Shown: positions 62,961 to 64,000 of the stretch, piece after piece | Layout: every line of letters begins with the position of its first letter | Position numbering within the stretch: position 1 is the stretch's first letter | Origin: Hoeflea marina | Lineage (GTDB): Bacteria > Pseudomonadota > Alphaproteobacteria > Rhizobiales > Rhizobiaceae | Direction: 5' to 3' | NCBI RefSeq assembly: GCF_003182275.1 | Contig: NZ_QGTR01000009.1 | Location: 1 to 64,000, forward strand | DNA length: 64,000 nt | The notes under the pieces: generated by a model | What the model was told of the DNA's origin: nothing | Seen by the model: only the letters and a program-made list of their open reading frames with translations | Database searches by the model: none | Made by a program: the position numbers and the translations under genes

Positions 62961-63044
62961 ATGAAGATCACCAGCGCCTTGCTGCGCGAATTGACGCTGC
63001 TTTTCCCGAATCCTGCCGATTGTCCGATCGCGCGGATGGCTTGA
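62961..63044 (+). CDS. Possible 27-aa leader ORF between riboswitch and binding-protein gene
   Basis: ATG 62961 has AGGAG 5-6 nt upstream, a better ribosome binding site than that of the following gene. The frame encodes 27 residues (MKITSALLRELTLLFPNPAD, then CPIARMA) and stops 64 bp before the binding-protein start. It could be a leader peptide coupling riboswitch state to downstream translation, or a decayed gene start. No family is recognised. Confidence 0.35.
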   Translation: MKITSALLRELTLLFPNPADCPIARMA

Positions 63045-63108
63045 CCGCCGTCCGTGTCGTTCCTCCATGCCGTCTTGCGCGGCCTCCAGTCCTATTCGGG
63101 GATTTTCC

Positions 63109-64000
63109 ATGACATCGTTTTTTAGAATACCGCTCAAGGCGGCCCTCCTTCTCGCGTGCCTTGCGCCAGCCGGCTTCGCCGCCTGGGACGCCCAGGCCGC
63201 GGAGACCAGCTATCCGCTGACACTCGAAAACTGCGGCCGGCAGGTGACAATTCAGACTGCGCCGGCGCGGACCGTCTCGATCGGCCAGAGCAGCACCGAA
63301 ATCCTCTATCTCCTGGGGCTGGCCGACAAGGTCGTCGGCACCGCGCGCTGGGTTGGTCCGGTCCTGAAAGGCTTTGAGGAGGTCAATGCCAGGGTCGAGC
63401 GCCTGGCAGACAACGATCCAAGCTTCGAGAGCGTGCTCGCCAGGAAGCCGGACATCATCGCCGTTCAGTTCCAGGGGCAGGTCGGCCCCGAGGGTGCGGT
63501 GGCCAAGCCCGAGCAATTCGAGGAGCTGGGAATCCCGGTCTACACGTCTCCGTCCGATTGCGTCGGAAAGGAAAACGCCAATGCCGGCGACGGGGTGCGC
63601 CATCAGGTCTTCACCATGGATCTTGTCCATCAGGAGATCCGCGATCTTGCGCAAATCTACAATGTCCAGGACAAGGGCGAAGACGTCGTCGCGGATCTGA
63701 AGACGCGGGAGGAAGCCGCCCGCGCCAGGATCGCGTCAGCCGAGGGCAAGCTGTCGGCGGTCTTCTGGTTTTCCAGCGCCGCCGACGCCGATCCCTATGT
63801 GGCGGGAAAGAACGGTGCGTCAGGCTACATCATGTCGGCGCTGGGCATCCAGAACATCATCACCACCGAGGAGGAATGGCCGACGGTGGGCTGGGAGACC
63901 ATCGCCAAGTCTGCGCCAACCATGATTGTCGCCGGCTCCATGGAGCGCCGCCGCCATCCGCAGGACAGCCTTGAGGCAAAGCTCGCCTTCCTCAAATCCG
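63109..64000 (+). CDS. BtuF/FhuD-like periplasmic binding protein (3' end outside window)
   Basis: The frame from ATG 63109 is open to the window end (297 codons visible). Signal peptide MTSFFRIPLKAALLLACLAP, with the likely cleavage after AQA. The mature part begins YPLTLENCGRQVTIQTAPAR, then SIGQSSTEILYLLGLADKVV and ESVLARKPDIIAVQFQGQV, typical of the iron/B12 binding family. It is only distantly similar to the paralogue at 51,994-52,941. The upstream cobalamin riboswitch points to corrinoid or cobalt-complex uptake; a permease and ATPase are expected just beyond the window. Confidence 0.9.
   Translation, partial: MTSFFRIPLKAALLLACLAPAGFAAWDAQAAETSYPLTLENCGRQVTIQTAPARTVSIGQSSTEILYLLGLADKVVGTARWVGPVLKGFEEVNARVERLADNDPSFESVLARKPDIIAVQFQGQVGPEGAVAKPEQFEELGIPVYTSPSDCVGKENANAGDGVRHQVFTMDLVHQEIRDLAQIYNVQDKGEDVVADLKTREEAARARIASAEGKLSAVFWFSSAADADPYVAGKNGASGYIMSALGIQNIITTEEEWPTVGWETIAKSAPTMIVAGSMERRRHPQDSLEAKLAFLKS

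Overview
The window is GC-rich DNA (roughly 60-65 % G+C by eye) with tightly packed, often 4-bp-overlapping operons. It most likely comes from an alphaproteobacterium of the Hyphomicrobiales (Rhizobium/Phyllobacterium-like). Supporting signs are a TGA-N9-TCA iron-responsive (RirA-type) box before a TonB receptor, a Zur-type palindrome before an azt-like zinc locus, several multi-gene ABC uptake operons with dedicated LysR/IclR/AraC regulators, and cobalamin riboswitches. I saw no rRNA, tRNA, phage, IS element or CRISPR array.

Region 1 (1-19,066) concerns the cell surface. A DUF11/SdrD-B-type surface protein, cut by the window edge, overlaps a large outer-membrane barrel gene. Next come a stand-alone receiver-domain protein coupled to an L,D-transpeptidase, a 67-aa membrane protein coupled to a Fis-like DNA-binding protein, and a complete two-partner secretion pair (TpsB, then a 2573-aa TpsA with GLUG and YDG repeats). 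A 46-aa ORF is coupled to the end of tpsA, and a hairpin terminator follows.

Region 2 (19,067-27,256) is a polar amino-acid ABC uptake operon with an M20 dipeptidase and a Cys/Met-metabolism PLP enzyme. Two LysR regulators and a phytanoyl-CoA-dioxygenase-like Fe(II)/2OG enzyme lie beside it.

Region 3 (27,522-33,661) is the most unusual part: a six-gene minus-strand operon of Tat-exported multicopper oxidase, cytochrome c, secreted phytochelatin-synthase-like C83 peptidase, Tat-signal small subunit and [3Fe-4S]-motif GMC flavoprotein large subunit of a periplasmic dehydrogenase, and a polytopic transporter. It looks like a self-contained periplasmic oxidation chain ending on O2.

Region 4 (33,711-45,304) is one long minus-strand catabolic operon: NodB/PuuE-like amidohydrolase, peptide-type ABC transporter (binding protein, two permeases, two ATPases), SDR, Ntn-hydrolase of the penicillin acylase family, and an M20 carboxypeptidase. 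A divergent IclR regulator faces it. The enzyme set suggests uptake and stepwise hydrolysis of an N-acylated or cyclic amide/imide compound.

Region 5 (45,548-64,000) handles metals and cofactors. An AraC regulator precedes a TonB-dependent siderophore-type receptor and an ABC exporter. On the minus strand a cobalamin riboswitch leads into DUF1636 and a BtuFCD-like ABC transporter. A Zur-type operator lies between divergent units: cobW2-aztD-cobW1 on minus, and ABC ATPase, permease, His-rich zinc-binding protein, cobW3 and a small conserved-looking protein on plus. A decayed binding-protein fragment and a second, nearly identical cobalamin riboswitch follow, leading into another BtuF-like binding protein that runs off the window end. 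Zinc limitation and B12/cobalt status therefore appear to be managed from one locus.
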